Below, piece after piece: positions 25,239-33,389 of a DNA stretch of 64,000 bases. A program made the translations under genes and the position numbers. Source of the DNA: Streptomyces sp. NBC_00557 (GTDB lineage: Bacteria; Actinomycetota; Actinomycetes; Streptomycetales; Streptomycetaceae); NCBI RefSeq assembly GCF_036345995.1, contig NZ_CP107796.1, positions 3,100,001 through 3,164,000 on the forward strand, in the 5' to 3' direction. The notes under the pieces were generated by a model. That model was not told the DNA's origin, ran no database searches, and saw only the letters and a program-made list of their open reading frames with translations. Numbering within the stretch: the stretch's first letter is position 1; every line of letters starts with the position of its first letter.

Positions 25239-26687
25239 TCAGGCCTCCGCGCCGGTCTTGCGGGTGTGCAGCTGCCGGGCCACCTCCGCGATCGACCCCG
25301 AAAGGGAGGGGTACACCGTGAACGCGTTCGCGATCTGTTCGACCGTCAGATTGTTGTCGACGGCGATCGAGATGGGGTGGATCAGTTCCGAGGCGCGCGG
25401 CGCGACGACCACGCCGCCGACGACGATGCCCGTGCCCGGCCGGCAGAAGATCTTCACGAAGCCGTCCCGGATGCCCTGCATCTTCGCGCGCGGGTTGCGC
25501 AGCAGAGGCAGCTTGACGACCCTCGCGTCGATCTTGCCCGCGTCCACGTCGGCCTGCGTGTAGCCGACCGTCGCGATCTCGGGGTCGGTGAAGACGTTGG
25601 AGGAGACCGTCTTGAGGTTCAGCGGGGCCACCGCGTCGCCGAGGAAGTGGTACATGGCGATGCGTCCCTGCATGGCGGCGACGGACGCGAGCGCGAAGAC
25701 TCCGGTCACGTCACCGGCCGCGTACACGCCGGGAGCGGTCGTACGGGACACCTTGTCGGTCCAGATGTGCCCGGAGTCGCGCACCTTGACCCCGGCCTCC
25801 TCCAGGCCGAGCCCCGCGCTGTTCGGGATGGCGCCGACGGCCATCAGGCAGTGCGTGCCGCCGATGACCCGGCCGTCGGCCAGCGTCACCTCCACCCGGT
25901 CGCCGACCCGCTTGGCGGAGGCGGCGCGGGAGCGGGCCATGACGTTCATGCCGCGGCGCCGGAAGACGTCCTCCAGCACGGCGGCGGCGTCCGGGTCCTC
26001 ACCGGGCAGCACGCGGTCCCGGGACGACACGAGCGTGACCTTGGAGCCGAGGGCCTGATAGGCGCCGGCGAACTCGGCGCCGGTGACGCCGGACCCGACC
26101 ACGATCAGCTCTTCCGGCAGCTCGGTGAGGTCGTAGACCTGCGTCCAGTTCAGGATGCGCTCGCCGTCGGGCTTGGCGTCGGGCAGCTCGCGCGGGTGAC
26201 CACCGGTGGCGATGAGGACGGCGTCGGCGGTGAGGGTCTCCTCGGTGCCGTCGGCGGCGGTGACGACGACCTTCCGGGACCCGTCGAGGGCCTGCATGCC
26301 CTCCAGCCGGCCGCGCCCGCGCATGACCCGGGCGCCGGCGCGGGTGACGGAGGCGGTGATGTCGTGCGACTGGGCGAGCGCGAGCCGCTTCACCCGCCGG
26401 TTGACCTTCCCGAGGTCCACACCGACCACCCGGGCCGCCTGCTCCAGCGGCGGGGTGTCGTCGGCGACGATGATCCCCAGCTCCTCGTACGAGGAGTCGA
26501 AGGTCGTCATGACCTCGGCCGTAGCGATAAGGGTCTTCGACGGCACGCAGTCGGTCAGCACCGACGCTCCGCCCAGACCGTCGCAGTCGACGACGGTCAC
26601 CTCCGCACCGAGCTGGGCGGCCACCAGGGCCGCTTCGTATCCGCCGGGTCCGCCACCGATGATCACGATCCGAGTCACGTACTCCAT
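25239..26687 (-). CDS. NAD(P)H-quinone dehydrogenase, LpdA-like flavoprotein
   Basis: The 482-residue FAD protein has the dihydrolipoamide dehydrogenase fold: FAD motif GGGPGG (11-16), a second dinucleotide motif VGSGVTGAEFAGAY (about 182-195), and a C-terminal dimer interface. The redox-active CxxxxC is broken: the segment reads GGASVLTDCVPSK, so the first cysteine is Ser42 and only Cys47 remains. It cannot use a disulfide and is not a true lipoamide dehydrogenase. The M. tuberculosis LpdA (Rv3303c) group has the same change and reduces quinones. Annotation as a pyruvate-dehydrogenase E3 would be wrong. It is divergent from the cyclotransferase gene. Confidence 0.88.
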   Translation of the reverse strand: MEYVTRIVIIGGGPGGYEAALVAAQLGAEVTVVDCDGLGGASVLTDCVPSKTLIATAEVMTTFDSSYEELGIIVADDTPPLEQAARVVGVDLGKVNRRVKRLALAQSHDITASVTRAGARVMRGRGRLEGMQALDGSRKVVVTAADGTEETLTADAVLIATGGHPRELPDAKPDGERILNWTQVYDLTELPEELIVVGSGVTGAEFAGAYQALGSKVTLVSSRDRVLPGEDPDAAAVLEDVFRRRGMNVMARSRAASAKRVGDRVEVTLADGRVIGGTHCLMAVGAIPNSAGLGLEEAGVKVRDSGHIWTDKVSRTTAPGVYAAGDVTGVFALASVAAMQGRIAMYHFLGDAVAPLNLKTVSSNVFTDPEIATVGYTQADVDAGKIDARVVKLPLLRNPRAKMQGIRDGFVKIFCRPGTGIVVGGVVVAPRASELIHPISIAVDNNLTVEQIANAFTVYPSLSGSIAEVARQLHTRKTGAEA

Positions 26688-26783
26688 TGTCCCGCACCCT
26701 TCAAGGTGCTACTGCCCGGGGGCGCACACGAGTGTCGTACGGGGCGCGAGTGACGGGGACTTTCCCTGCCGTACCCTCTCTCC

Positions 26784-27221
26784 ATGTCGCTCTATGCCGC
26801 GTACGCCGGCAATCTCGACGCGCGCCTGATGTCCCAGCGCGCCCCGCACTCGCCGCTGCGCGCCACGGGCTGGCTGAACGGCTGGCGGCTGACGTTCGGC
26901 GGCGAGCAGCTGGGCTGGGAGGGCGCGCTGGCGACGATCGTCGAGGACCCGCTCGCGCAGGTCTTCGTCGGCCTGTACGACATCGCACCCCTGGACGAGG
27001 AGTCCCTCGACCGGTGGGAGGGCGTGGGCCTCGACCTCTACCGGCGGGTGCGCGTGCGCGTGCACACCCTCGACGGCGAGGAGACGGCCTGGACCTACGT
27101 CCTCAACGCCTACGAGGGCGGCCTGCCGTCGGCCCGCTACCTCGGCGAGATCGCCGACGCGGCGGAATCGGCCGGGGCGCCGCACGACTACGTGATGGAG
27201 CTGCGCAAGCGGCCCTGCTGA
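26784..27221 (+). CDS. Gamma-glutamylcyclotransferase-like protein
   Basis: The 145-residue protein has the GGCT/AIG2 fold: an N-terminal LYAAYAGNLD variant of the YGSN motif, and a central ALDEESLDRWEG-like segment (about 70-83, reading PLDEESLDRWEG) with the acidic residue used for catalysis. It may release 5-oxoproline from gamma-glutamyl compounds, but bacterial members are mostly uncharacterised. TACCCT ends exactly six bases before the ATG and a GTGACG lies 16 bp further up, so a leaderless transcript is likely. The next gene, pnp, follows after 99 nt with its own promoter. Confidence 0.8.
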   Translation: MSLYAAYAGNLDARLMSQRAPHSPLRATGWLNGWRLTFGGEQLGWEGALATIVEDPLAQVFVGLYDIAPLDEESLDRWEGVGLDLYRRVRVRVHTLDGEETAWTYVLNAYEGGLPSARYLGEIADAAESAGAPHDYVMELRKRPC

Positions 27222-27283
27222 GCGCGCGGGGCGGTTCGTCGGAACCAACAAGGAAACGGATGCAATCCCGTGACGTCTGTCAT

Positions 27284-27313
27284 CTACGCGCGTAGGCGAA
27301 GAGCGGCTACCCT
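27284..27313 (+). promoter_or_regulatory. pnp promoter with exact CTACGCGCGTAG operator
   Basis: The perfect palindrome CTACGCGCGTAG occupies 27284-27295, overlapping the expected -35 position. TACCCT (27308-27313) ends seven bases before GTG 27321, implying a leaderless mRNA. The same palindrome precedes deoC and add. Confidence 0.7.
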
Positions 27314-27320
27314 CGTGCAC

Positions 27321-28145
27321 GTGAACGCATCTCTTCTTCCGGACGACATCCAGGGCGACCCCTACGCCGCCGCCGACGCCGCCGCCGCGCGCCTGCGCGC
27401 CCTCACCGGCGCCGAGACCCACGACGTCGCCCTCGTGATGGGCTCCGGCTGGGCGCCGGCCGTCGACGCCCTGGGCGCCCCCGACGCCGAGTTCCAGGTC
27501 ACCGAGCTGCCCGGCTTCCCGCCGCCGGCCGTGGAGGGGCACGGCGGCAAGGTCCGCTCGTACTCCTTCGGTGACAAGCGCGCACTGGTCTTCCTGGGCC
27601 GCACGCACTACTACGAGGGCCGCGGCGTGGCCGCCGTCGCCCACGGCGTGCGCACCGCCGTGGCCGCCGGCTGCAAGACCGTGGTCCTCACCAACGGCTG
27701 CGGCGGCCTGCGCGAGGGCATGCGCCCCGGCCAGCCGGTGCTGATCAGCGACCACATCAACCTGACGGCCACCTCCCCGATCGTCGGTGCGAACTTCGTC
27801 GACCTGACCGATCTGTACTCCCCGCGCCTGCGCGCCCTGTGCAAGGAGATCGACCCCACCCTGGAGGAGGGCGTCTACGCGCAGTTCCCCGGCCCGCACT
27901 ACGAGACCCCGGCCGAGATCCGCATGGCCCGTGTCATCGGCGCGGACCTGGTCGGCATGTCGACGGTCCTCGAGGCCATCGCCGCGCGCGAGGCGGGCGC
28001 CGAGGTCCTCGGCATCTCCCTGGTCACCAACCTGGCCGCGGGCATGACCGGCGAGCCCCTGAACCACGAGGAGGTCCTCCAGGCGGGCCGCGACTCGGCG
28101 GCGCGGATGGGCGAGCTGCTGGGCCAGGTGCTGGGGAAGCTGTAG
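27321..28145 (+). CDS. Purine nucleoside phosphorylase
   Basis: The 274-residue trimeric-type phosphorylase has a phosphate-binding loop in [13 protein letters not shown] (about 37-49), GRTHYYEG (about 93-100), TNGCGGL and the base/ribose-binding [27 protein letters not shown]. It cleaves inosine, guanosine and their deoxy forms with phosphate to free base and (deoxy)ribose-1-phosphate. The start at GTG 27321 fits a leaderless mRNA; a GTG six bases earlier is the alternative. A phosphosugar mutase follows 102 nt downstream and can pass the sugar on. An exact regulon operator lies upstream. Confidence 0.93.
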   Translation: MNASLLPDDIQGDPYAAADAAAARLRALTGAETHDVALVMGSGWAPAVDALGAPDAEFQVTELPGFPPPAVEGHGGKVRSYSFGDKRALVFLGRTHYYEGRGVAAVAHGVRTAVAAGCKTVVLTNGCGGLREGMRPGQPVLISDHINLTATSPIVGANFVDLTDLYSPRLRALCKEIDPTLEEGVYAQFPGPHYETPAEIRMARVIGADLVGMSTVLEAIAAREAGAEVLGISLVTNLAAGMTGEPLNHEEVLQAGRDSAARMGELLGQVLGKL

Positions 28146-28203
28146 GAAGCGGCTGCCACCGGACCGCGCGAGCGGGCCGCCGGTGACGCGCAGACGGGGG
28201 TAT

Positions 28204-28218
28204 GGGGGCGGAGCCCCC
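28204..28218. repeat. Short GC hairpin between pnp and the phosphosugar mutase gene
   Basis: GGGGGC-GGA-GCCCCC (28204-28218), in the context of a TATGGGGGCGGAGCCCCCGG word that I recall as frequent in Streptomyces intergenic DNA. It may attenuate read-through from pnp. Confidence 0.4.
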
Positions 28219-28247
28219 GGCGACGACTAGGAGAGGTTGATCCCAAG

Positions 28248-29879
28248 GTGCACGACGATCTCATGGCCAAGGCCGGCGCATGGCTCGCCGAGGACCCGGA
28301 CCCGGAGACCCGGGACGAACTGGCCAAGCTGATCGAGGCCGGTGACGTCGCGGAACTGTCGGACCGCTTCGGCGGCACCCTCCAGTTCGGCACCGCAGGC
28401 CTCCGCGGCGAGCTGGGCGCCGGCCCGATGCGCATGAACCGCAGCGTCGTCATCAGGGCGGCCGCAGGCCTCGCCGCCTACCTGAAGAAGAACGGCCGGA
28501 CCGGCGGACTCGTCGTCATCGGTTACGACGCCCGCCACAAGTCCGCCGACTTCGCCCGCGACACCGCCGCCGTGATGACCGGCGCCGGCCTGCGCGCCGC
28601 CGTACTCCCCCGCCCGCTGCCCACCCCGGTCCTGGCCTTCGCGATCAGGCACCTCGGCGCGGTCGCGGGCGTCGAGGTCACCGCCAGCCACAACCCGCCC
28701 CGGGACAACGGCTACAAGGTCTACCTCGGCGACGGCTCCCAGATCGTGCCGCCCGCCGACGCGGAGATCGCCGCCGAGATCGACGCGATCGCGAGCCTGC
28801 ACGACGTGCCCCGGCCCGAGGCCGGCTGGGAGACCCTGGACGATGCGGTGCTGGACGCGTACCTGGCCCGTACGGACGCGGTCCTGGCCCCCGGGTCCCC
28901 CCGCACCGCGCGCACGGTCTACACGGCGCTGCACGGCGTCGGCAAGGACGTCCTGCTCGCCGCCTTCGCCCGCGCCGGCTTCCCCGAGCCGGTCCTGGTC
29001 GCCGAACAGGCCGAGCCGGACCCGGACTTCCCGACGGTCGCCTTCCCGAACCCGGAGGAGCCGGGCGCGATGGACCTGGCGTTCGCCCAGGCCCGTCGGA
29101 CCGGCCCCGACCTGGTCATCGCCAACGACCCCGACGCCGACCGGTGCGCCGTGGCCGTCAGGGACGGCGAGGACTGGCGGATGCTGCGCGGTGACGAGGT
29201 CGGCGCACTGCTCGGCGCCCACCTGGTGCGGCGCGGTGCGACCGGGGTGTTCGCCGAGTCGATCGTCTCCTCCTCGCTGCTGGGCCGTGTCGCCGAGAAG
29301 GCGGGCCTGCCGTACGAGGAGACCCTGACCGGCTTCAAGTGGATCGCCCGCGTGGACGGCCTGCGCTACGGCTACGAGGAGGCCCTGGGCTACTGCGTGG
29401 ACCCCGAGGGCGTGCGCGACAAGGACGGCATCACCGCCGCCCTGCTCGTCACCGAGCTGGCGTCGCAGCTGAAGGAGGAGGGCCGTACCCTTCTCGACCT
29501 GCTGGACGACCTCGCCGTGGAGCACGGGCTGCACGCCACCGACCAGCTCTCGGTCCGCGTCCAGGACCTCTCGCTCATCGCCGGTGCGATGCGCCGCCTG
29601 CGCGAGCAGCCGCCGGCCCGGCTGGCGGGTCTGGCCGTCGTCCGCGCGGAGGACCTCTCGCAGGGCACGGACCGGCTCCCGCCGACGGACGGGCTGCGGT
29701 ACGCCCTCGAGGGCGCCCGGGTGATCGTCCGCCCGAGCGGCACCGAGCCGAAGCTGAAGTGCTACCTGGAGGTCGTGGTCCCGGTCCCGGACCACGCCGC
29801 CCTCCCGGCCGCCCGCGCCCACGCCACGGAACTCCTCGACGCGCTCAAGCGTGACCTGTCGGCGGCGGCCGGCATCTGA
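28248..29879 (+). CDS. Phosphosugar mutase (phosphomannomutase/phosphopentomutase-like)
   Basis: Alpha-D-phosphohexomutase superfamily protein of 543 residues. The phosphoserine loop TASHNPPRDNGYK puts the active Ser at 147; the metal loop is NDPDADRC (about 290-297); the sugar loop includes GYEEALGY; the phosphate-binding RPSGTEPK is near the C-terminus. Because it follows pnp, a phosphopentomutase role (ribose-1-phosphate to ribose-5-phosphate, and the deoxy form needed by DeoC) is likely, although glucose or mannose phosphate use cannot be excluded. GTG start with AGGAGAGG about 11 nt upstream. A textbook terminator follows. Confidence 0.88.
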   Translation: MHDDLMAKAGAWLAEDPDPETRDELAKLIEAGDVAELSDRFGGTLQFGTAGLRGELGAGPMRMNRSVVIRAAAGLAAYLKKNGRTGGLVVIGYDARHKSADFARDTAAVMTGAGLRAAVLPRPLPTPVLAFAIRHLGAVAGVEVTASHNPPRDNGYKVYLGDGSQIVPPADAEIAAEIDAIASLHDVPRPEAGWETLDDAVLDAYLARTDAVLAPGSPRTARTVYTALHGVGKDVLLAAFARAGFPEPVLVAEQAEPDPDFPTVAFPNPEEPGAMDLAFAQARRTGPDLVIANDPDADRCAVAVRDGEDWRMLRGDEVGALLGAHLVRRGATGVFAESIVSSSLLGRVAEKAGLPYEETLTGFKWIARVDGLRYGYEEALGYCVDPEGVRDKDGITAALLVTELASQLKEEGRTLLDLLDDLAVEHGLHATDQLSVRVQDLSLIAGAMRRLREQPPARLAGLAVVRAEDLSQGTDRLPPTDGLRYALEGARVIVRPSGTEPKLKCYLEVVVPVPDHAALPAARAHATELLDALKRDLSAAAGI

Positions 29880-29903
29880 GACGCGGGGACGCGGGCAGGG
29901 CTG

Positions 29904-29931
29904 GGGGCGCTCCTTCGGGAGCGCCCCTTTT
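29904..29931 (+). terminator. Strong terminator with UUCG loop and T-tract
   Basis: 10-bp stem GGGGCGCTCC (29904-29913) / GGAGCGCCCC (29918-29927), TTCG loop, then TTTT at 29928-29931. Confidence 0.92.
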
Positions 29932-29988
29932 CCCGTACGCCGGGGAGTCCCGTACACCGCGGAGCAGCCTTTCCCGTACGCCGGGGAG
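29929..29988. repeat. Three tandem copies of a 17-19-bp CCCGTACGCCGGGGAG unit
   Basis: Exact copies of a 19-mer at 29929-29947 and 29970-29988 flank a diverged copy at 29948-29964. Each contains CCCGTAC and an imperfect CCG/CGG palindrome. They lie just after the terminator. Function unknown. Confidence 0.6.
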
Positions 29989-30082
29989 CAACCGCCGGGG
30001 CCGCCCGCTTCGGGGCGGTGTCGCGCTTCCGCGAACCGGGCGGCCCGGGCCGCTGCGGAGGAAGCCCCGGCCCGGCCGGCCC

Positions 30083-30796
30083 TTATCCCAGGGCGAGGAG
30101 GATGGCCAGCAGTACCGCGCCCGCCGCCGCGGGGCCGATCACCTCGTAGGCCCAGCGCACGGTGACCTCGCCCTGGGCCGGTTCCGCGTCGCCCCGGCGC
30201 TCCAGGAGTTCGCGGAGTTCGTCCATGACCTGGTCGCCCTCGGCGCGGGTAGGACCGGACGGTGCCGTGGCCGCGCCGCTGAAGGAACCCATGCCGCCGA
30301 TTCCGCCCGCGCCCCGCATGCCGCCGAAGCCGCGCCGCGCCGGGTCCGCGCCCCGCGCCGCCTCCGCCGCCGCCCGGGCCTTGCGCATCTCCGCCTTCTT
30401 GCGGGCCCGCAGCGACACCGGGATGGACCACAGCTGGTACTTGGCGCCGGACTTCGCCAGGACCTCGTTGGAGAATCCGGAGCGCAGCGAGGCGACCTCG
30501 CCCCAGGGCAGGCTGATCACCCGGAACGGGTTGCGCACCCGGAGCCGGTCCTCGCCCGCGAAGACCGCCGGGCGGAGCGTGAAGGCGATCACCAGCGGCA
30601 CGATCAGGATCAGCGCGGCCAGCGCCAGCCACGGCGTACGGCCGTGTCCCTGGAACAGCGCGTCGAAGCCGAGCCAGCCGATGACGAGCAGCAGCAGTAC
30701 GCCGCCGATCAGCGCCAGGGGCGAGCGGTAGACCCGGTCCTTGGTTCCGGACGCCGGCGGCTGTGACGCGGGTGACTGGTGGTCGGGGGTGGTCAT
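30083..30796 (-). CDS. PH-domain membrane protein
   Basis: The 237-residue protein has two transmembrane helices (about 30-50 and 55-78), then a bacterial PH-like domain (about 80-125, with RNPFRVISLPWGEVASLRSGFSNE). A Gly/Met/Ala-rich cytoplasmic linker follows, and a final hydrophobic helix at the C-terminus. This pattern occurs widely in actinobacteria; the role is unknown. ATG 30796 is preferred to an upstream in-frame start because the extension is low-complexity. CAGACT six bases upstream hints at a leaderless mRNA. It is divergent from deoC. Confidence 0.75.
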   Translation of the reverse strand: MTTPDHQSPASQPPASGTKDRVYRSPLALIGGVLLLLVIGWLGFDALFQGHGRTPWLALAALILIVPLVIAFTLRPAVFAGEDRLRVRNPFRVISLPWGEVASLRSGFSNEVLAKSGAKYQLWSIPVSLRARKKAEMRKARAAAEAARGADPARRGFGGMRGAGGIGGMGSFSGAATAPSGPTRAEGDQVMDELRELLERRGDAEPAQGEVTVRWAYEVIGPAAAGAVLLAILLALG

Positions 30797-30956
30797 GGGC
30801 CAAGTCTGCACGACACCGGCGGCCGCGCCGCCACCTGCCCCGCAACCGGCGCTCATCCGTGATCTCCGCACTCCGGCGGAGGCGAGTGGCCCGTTCCGCT
30901 TCCGGTGACCCGGACGTGAGATGCGCCCGGATCCGCCGTCGGGGGCTATACATCCG

Positions 30957-30975
30957 CTACGCGCGTAGATATGCT
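30957..30975 (+). promoter_or_regulatory. deoC promoter with exact CTACGCGCGTAG operator
   Basis: The palindrome CTACGCGCGTAG (30957-30968) lies one base before TATGCT (30970-30975), inside the promoter spacer. The -10 ends six bases before GTG 30982, so the mRNA should be leaderless and a bound repressor would block initiation. Confidence 0.72.
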
Positions 30976-30981
30976 CGTCTG

Positions 30982-31947
30982 GTGACCATGCCCACTACCG
31001 CACCCACAGCTCACGCCCTCTCGGACGTCACCGCGTCCGACAGCACGCTGCGCCGCTTCCTGCACGGGCTGCCCGGCGTCGACGCGGTCGGCCTGGAGGC
31101 GCGCGCCGCGTCTCTCGGCACCCGTTCCATCAAGACCACCGCGAAGGCGTACGCCATCGACCTCGCCATCTCGATGGTCGACCTGACGACGCTGGAAGGC
31201 GCGGACACCCCGGGCAAGGTCCGGGCGCTCGGCGCCAAGGCGGTCCGCCCCGACCCCACGGACCGCACGACGCCGGCCACGGCGGCCGTCTGCGTCTATC
31301 CCGACATGGTGGCCGTCGCCAAGGAGGCCGTCGCCGGCTCCGGCGTGAAGGTCGCCTCGGTCGCCACCGCCTTCCCGGCCGGCCGCGCCGCCCTCGAAGT
31401 GAAGCTGGCCGACGTGCGCGACGCCGTCGCCGCCGGCGCCGACGAGGTCGACATGGTCATCGACCGCGGCGCGTTCCTCGCCGGCAGGTACCTGAAGGTG
31501 TACGACGAGATCGTCGCCGTGAAGGAGGCCTGCGGTCAGTCCACCCGGCTGAAGGTCATCTTCGAGACCGGCGAGCTGTCGACGTACGACAACATCCGCC
31601 GCGCCTCCTGGCTCGGCATGCTGGCGGGCGCCGACTTCATCAAGACCTCCACCGGCAAGGTCGCGGTCAACGCCACCCCCGCCAACACGCTGCTGATGCT
31701 GGAGGCGGTGCGCGACTTCCGCGCCCAGACCGGGGTGCAGGTGGGCGTGAAGCCCGCCGGCGGCATCCGGACCAGCAAGGACGCGATCAAGTTCCTGGTC
31801 CTGGTGAACGAGACCGTGGGCGAGGACTGGCTGGACAGCCACTGGTTCCGCTTCGGCGCCTCCTCGCTGCTGAACGACCTGCTGATGCAGCGCCAGAAGC
31901 TGGCCACCGGCCGCTACTCCGGCCCCGACTACGTGACGGTGGACTGA
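30982..31947 (+). CDS. deoC: Deoxyribose-phosphate aldolase
   Basis: The 321-residue class I aldolase has the Schiff-base lysine in GADFIKTSTGK (Lys221) and the second active-site lysine in VGVKPAGGIRT. It splits 2-deoxyribose-5-phosphate into acetaldehyde and glyceraldehyde-3-phosphate. It is longer than the E. coli enzyme because of an N-terminal helical extension, usual in actinobacteria. I start it at GTG 30982, where the leaderless promoter points; ATG 30988 is the alternative. The next gene, an aldehyde dehydrogenase, begins 5 nt after the stop and would oxidise the acetaldehyde released. Confidence 0.94.
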   Translation: MTMPTTAPTAHALSDVTASDSTLRRFLHGLPGVDAVGLEARAASLGTRSIKTTAKAYAIDLAISMVDLTTLEGADTPGKVRALGAKAVRPDPTDRTTPATAAVCVYPDMVAVAKEAVAGSGVKVASVATAFPAGRAALEVKLADVRDAVAAGADEVDMVIDRGAFLAGRYLKVYDEIVAVKEACGQSTRLKVIFETGELSTYDNIRRASWLGMLAGADFIKTSTGKVAVNATPANTLLMLEAVRDFRAQTGVQVGVKPAGGIRTSKDAIKFLVLVNETVGEDWLDSHWFRFGASSLLNDLLMQRQKLATGRYSGPDYVTVD

Positions 31948-31952
31948 TCATC

Positions 31953-33389
31953 ATGGCTTCCGTGTTCGAGTACGCACCGGCGCCCGAGTCCCGCTCGGTC
32001 GTCGACATCGCCCCTTCCTACGGCCTGTTCATCGACGGCGAGTTCACCGAGGCGGCCGACGGCAAGGTGTTCAAGACCGTCAGCCCGTCGACGGAAGAGG
32101 TCCTCTCCGAGGTCGCCCAGGCCGGCGCCGAGGACGTCGACCGCGCCGTCCGGGCCGCCCGCAAGGCCTTCGAGAAGTGGTCGGCGCTGCCCGGCTCCGA
32201 GCGCGCCAAGTACCTGTTCCGCATCGCCCGGATCATCCAGGAGCGCAGCCGCGAGCTGGCCGTCCTGGAGACGCTGGACAACGGCAAGCCGATCAGGGAG
32301 ACGCGCGACGCCGACCTCCCGCTGGTCGCCGCGCACTTCTTCTACTACGCCGGCTGGGCCGACAAGCTCGACCACGCGGGCTTCGGCGCGGATCCGCGGC
32401 CGCTGGGCGTCGCGGGCCAGGTCATCCCGTGGAACTTCCCGCTGCTGATGCTGGCCTGGAAGATCGCCCCGGCGCTCGCCACCGGCAACACGGTCGTGCT
32501 GAAGCCCGCGGAGACCACCCCGCTGTCCGCCCTGTTCTTCGCGGACATCTGCCGCCAGGCCGGACTGCCCAGGGGCGTCGTCAACATCCTTCCCGGCTAC
32601 GGCGACACGGGCGCCGCGCTCGTCGCGCACCCGGACGTGAACAAGGTGGCCTTCACCGGCTCCACCGCCGTGGGCAAGGAGATCGCGCGGACCGTCGCGG
32701 GCACCCGCAAGAAGCTCACCCTGGAACTGGGCGGCAAGGGCGCCAACATCGTCTTCGACGACGCCCCGATCGACCAGGCCGTCGAGGGCATCGTCACCGG
32801 CATCTTCTTCAACCAGGGCCAGGTCTGCTGCGCGGGCAGCCGCCTGCTGGTGCAGGAGTCGATCCAGGACGAGCTGCTGGACGCGCTGAAGCGCCGGCTG
32901 TCGACCCTGCGCCTCGGCGACCCGCTGGACAAGAACACCGACATCGGCGCGATCAACTCCGCCGAGCAGCTGGCCCGGATCACCGCACTCGCCGAGCAGG
33001 GCGAGGCGGAGGGCGCCGAGCGCTGGTCCCCGGCCTGTGAACTGCCCGCCTCCGGCTACTGGTTCGCCCCGACGCTCTTCACGAACGTCACCCAGGCGCA
33101 CACCATCGCCCGTGACGAGATCTTCGGCCCGGTGCTGTCGGTCCTCACCTTCCGCACCCCGGACGAGGCGGTCGCCAAGGCGAACAACACGCAGTACGGC
33201 CTGTCGGCGGGCATCTGGACCGAGAAGGGCTCCCGGATCCTGGCCGTCGCGAACAAGCTGCGCGCCGGTGTCGTCTGGTCCAACACGTTCAACAAGTTCG
33301 ACCCGACCTCGCCGTTCGGCGGTTACAAGGAGTCGGGCTTCGGCCGCGAGGGCGGCCGCCACGGCCTGGAGGCGTACCTCGATGTCTGA
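31953..33389 (+). CDS. NAD(P)-dependent aldehyde dehydrogenase, catalytic
   Basis: Full-length aldehyde dehydrogenase of 478 residues. Cofactor motif GQVIPWNFP (about 155-163), catalytic Glu259 in LELGGKG, and catalytic Cys at 292 or 293 in FFNQGQVCCAGSR are all present. Five nt separate it from deoC, so the substrate is most likely acetaldehyde from deoxyribose breakdown, giving acetate. Its stop overlaps the start of the next, partner gene. Specificity is inferred from context only. Confidence 0.92.
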   Translation: MASVFEYAPAPESRSVVDIAPSYGLFIDGEFTEAADGKVFKTVSPSTEEVLSEVAQAGAEDVDRAVRAARKAFEKWSALPGSERAKYLFRIARIIQERSRELAVLETLDNGKPIRETRDADLPLVAAHFFYYAGWADKLDHAGFGADPRPLGVAGQVIPWNFPLLMLAWKIAPALATGNTVVLKPAETTPLSALFFADICRQAGLPRGVVNILPGYGDTGAALVAHPDVNKVAFTGSTAVGKEIARTVAGTRKKLTLELGGKGANIVFDDAPIDQAVEGIVTGIFFNQGQVCCAGSRLLVQESIQDELLDALKRRLSTLRLGDPLDKNTDIGAINSAEQLARITALAEQGEAEGAERWSPACELPASGYWFAPTLFTNVTQAHTIARDEIFGPVLSVLTFRTPDEAVAKANNTQYGLSAGIWTEKGSRILAVANKLRAGVVWSNTFNKFDPTSPFGGYKESGFGREGGRHGLEAYLDV

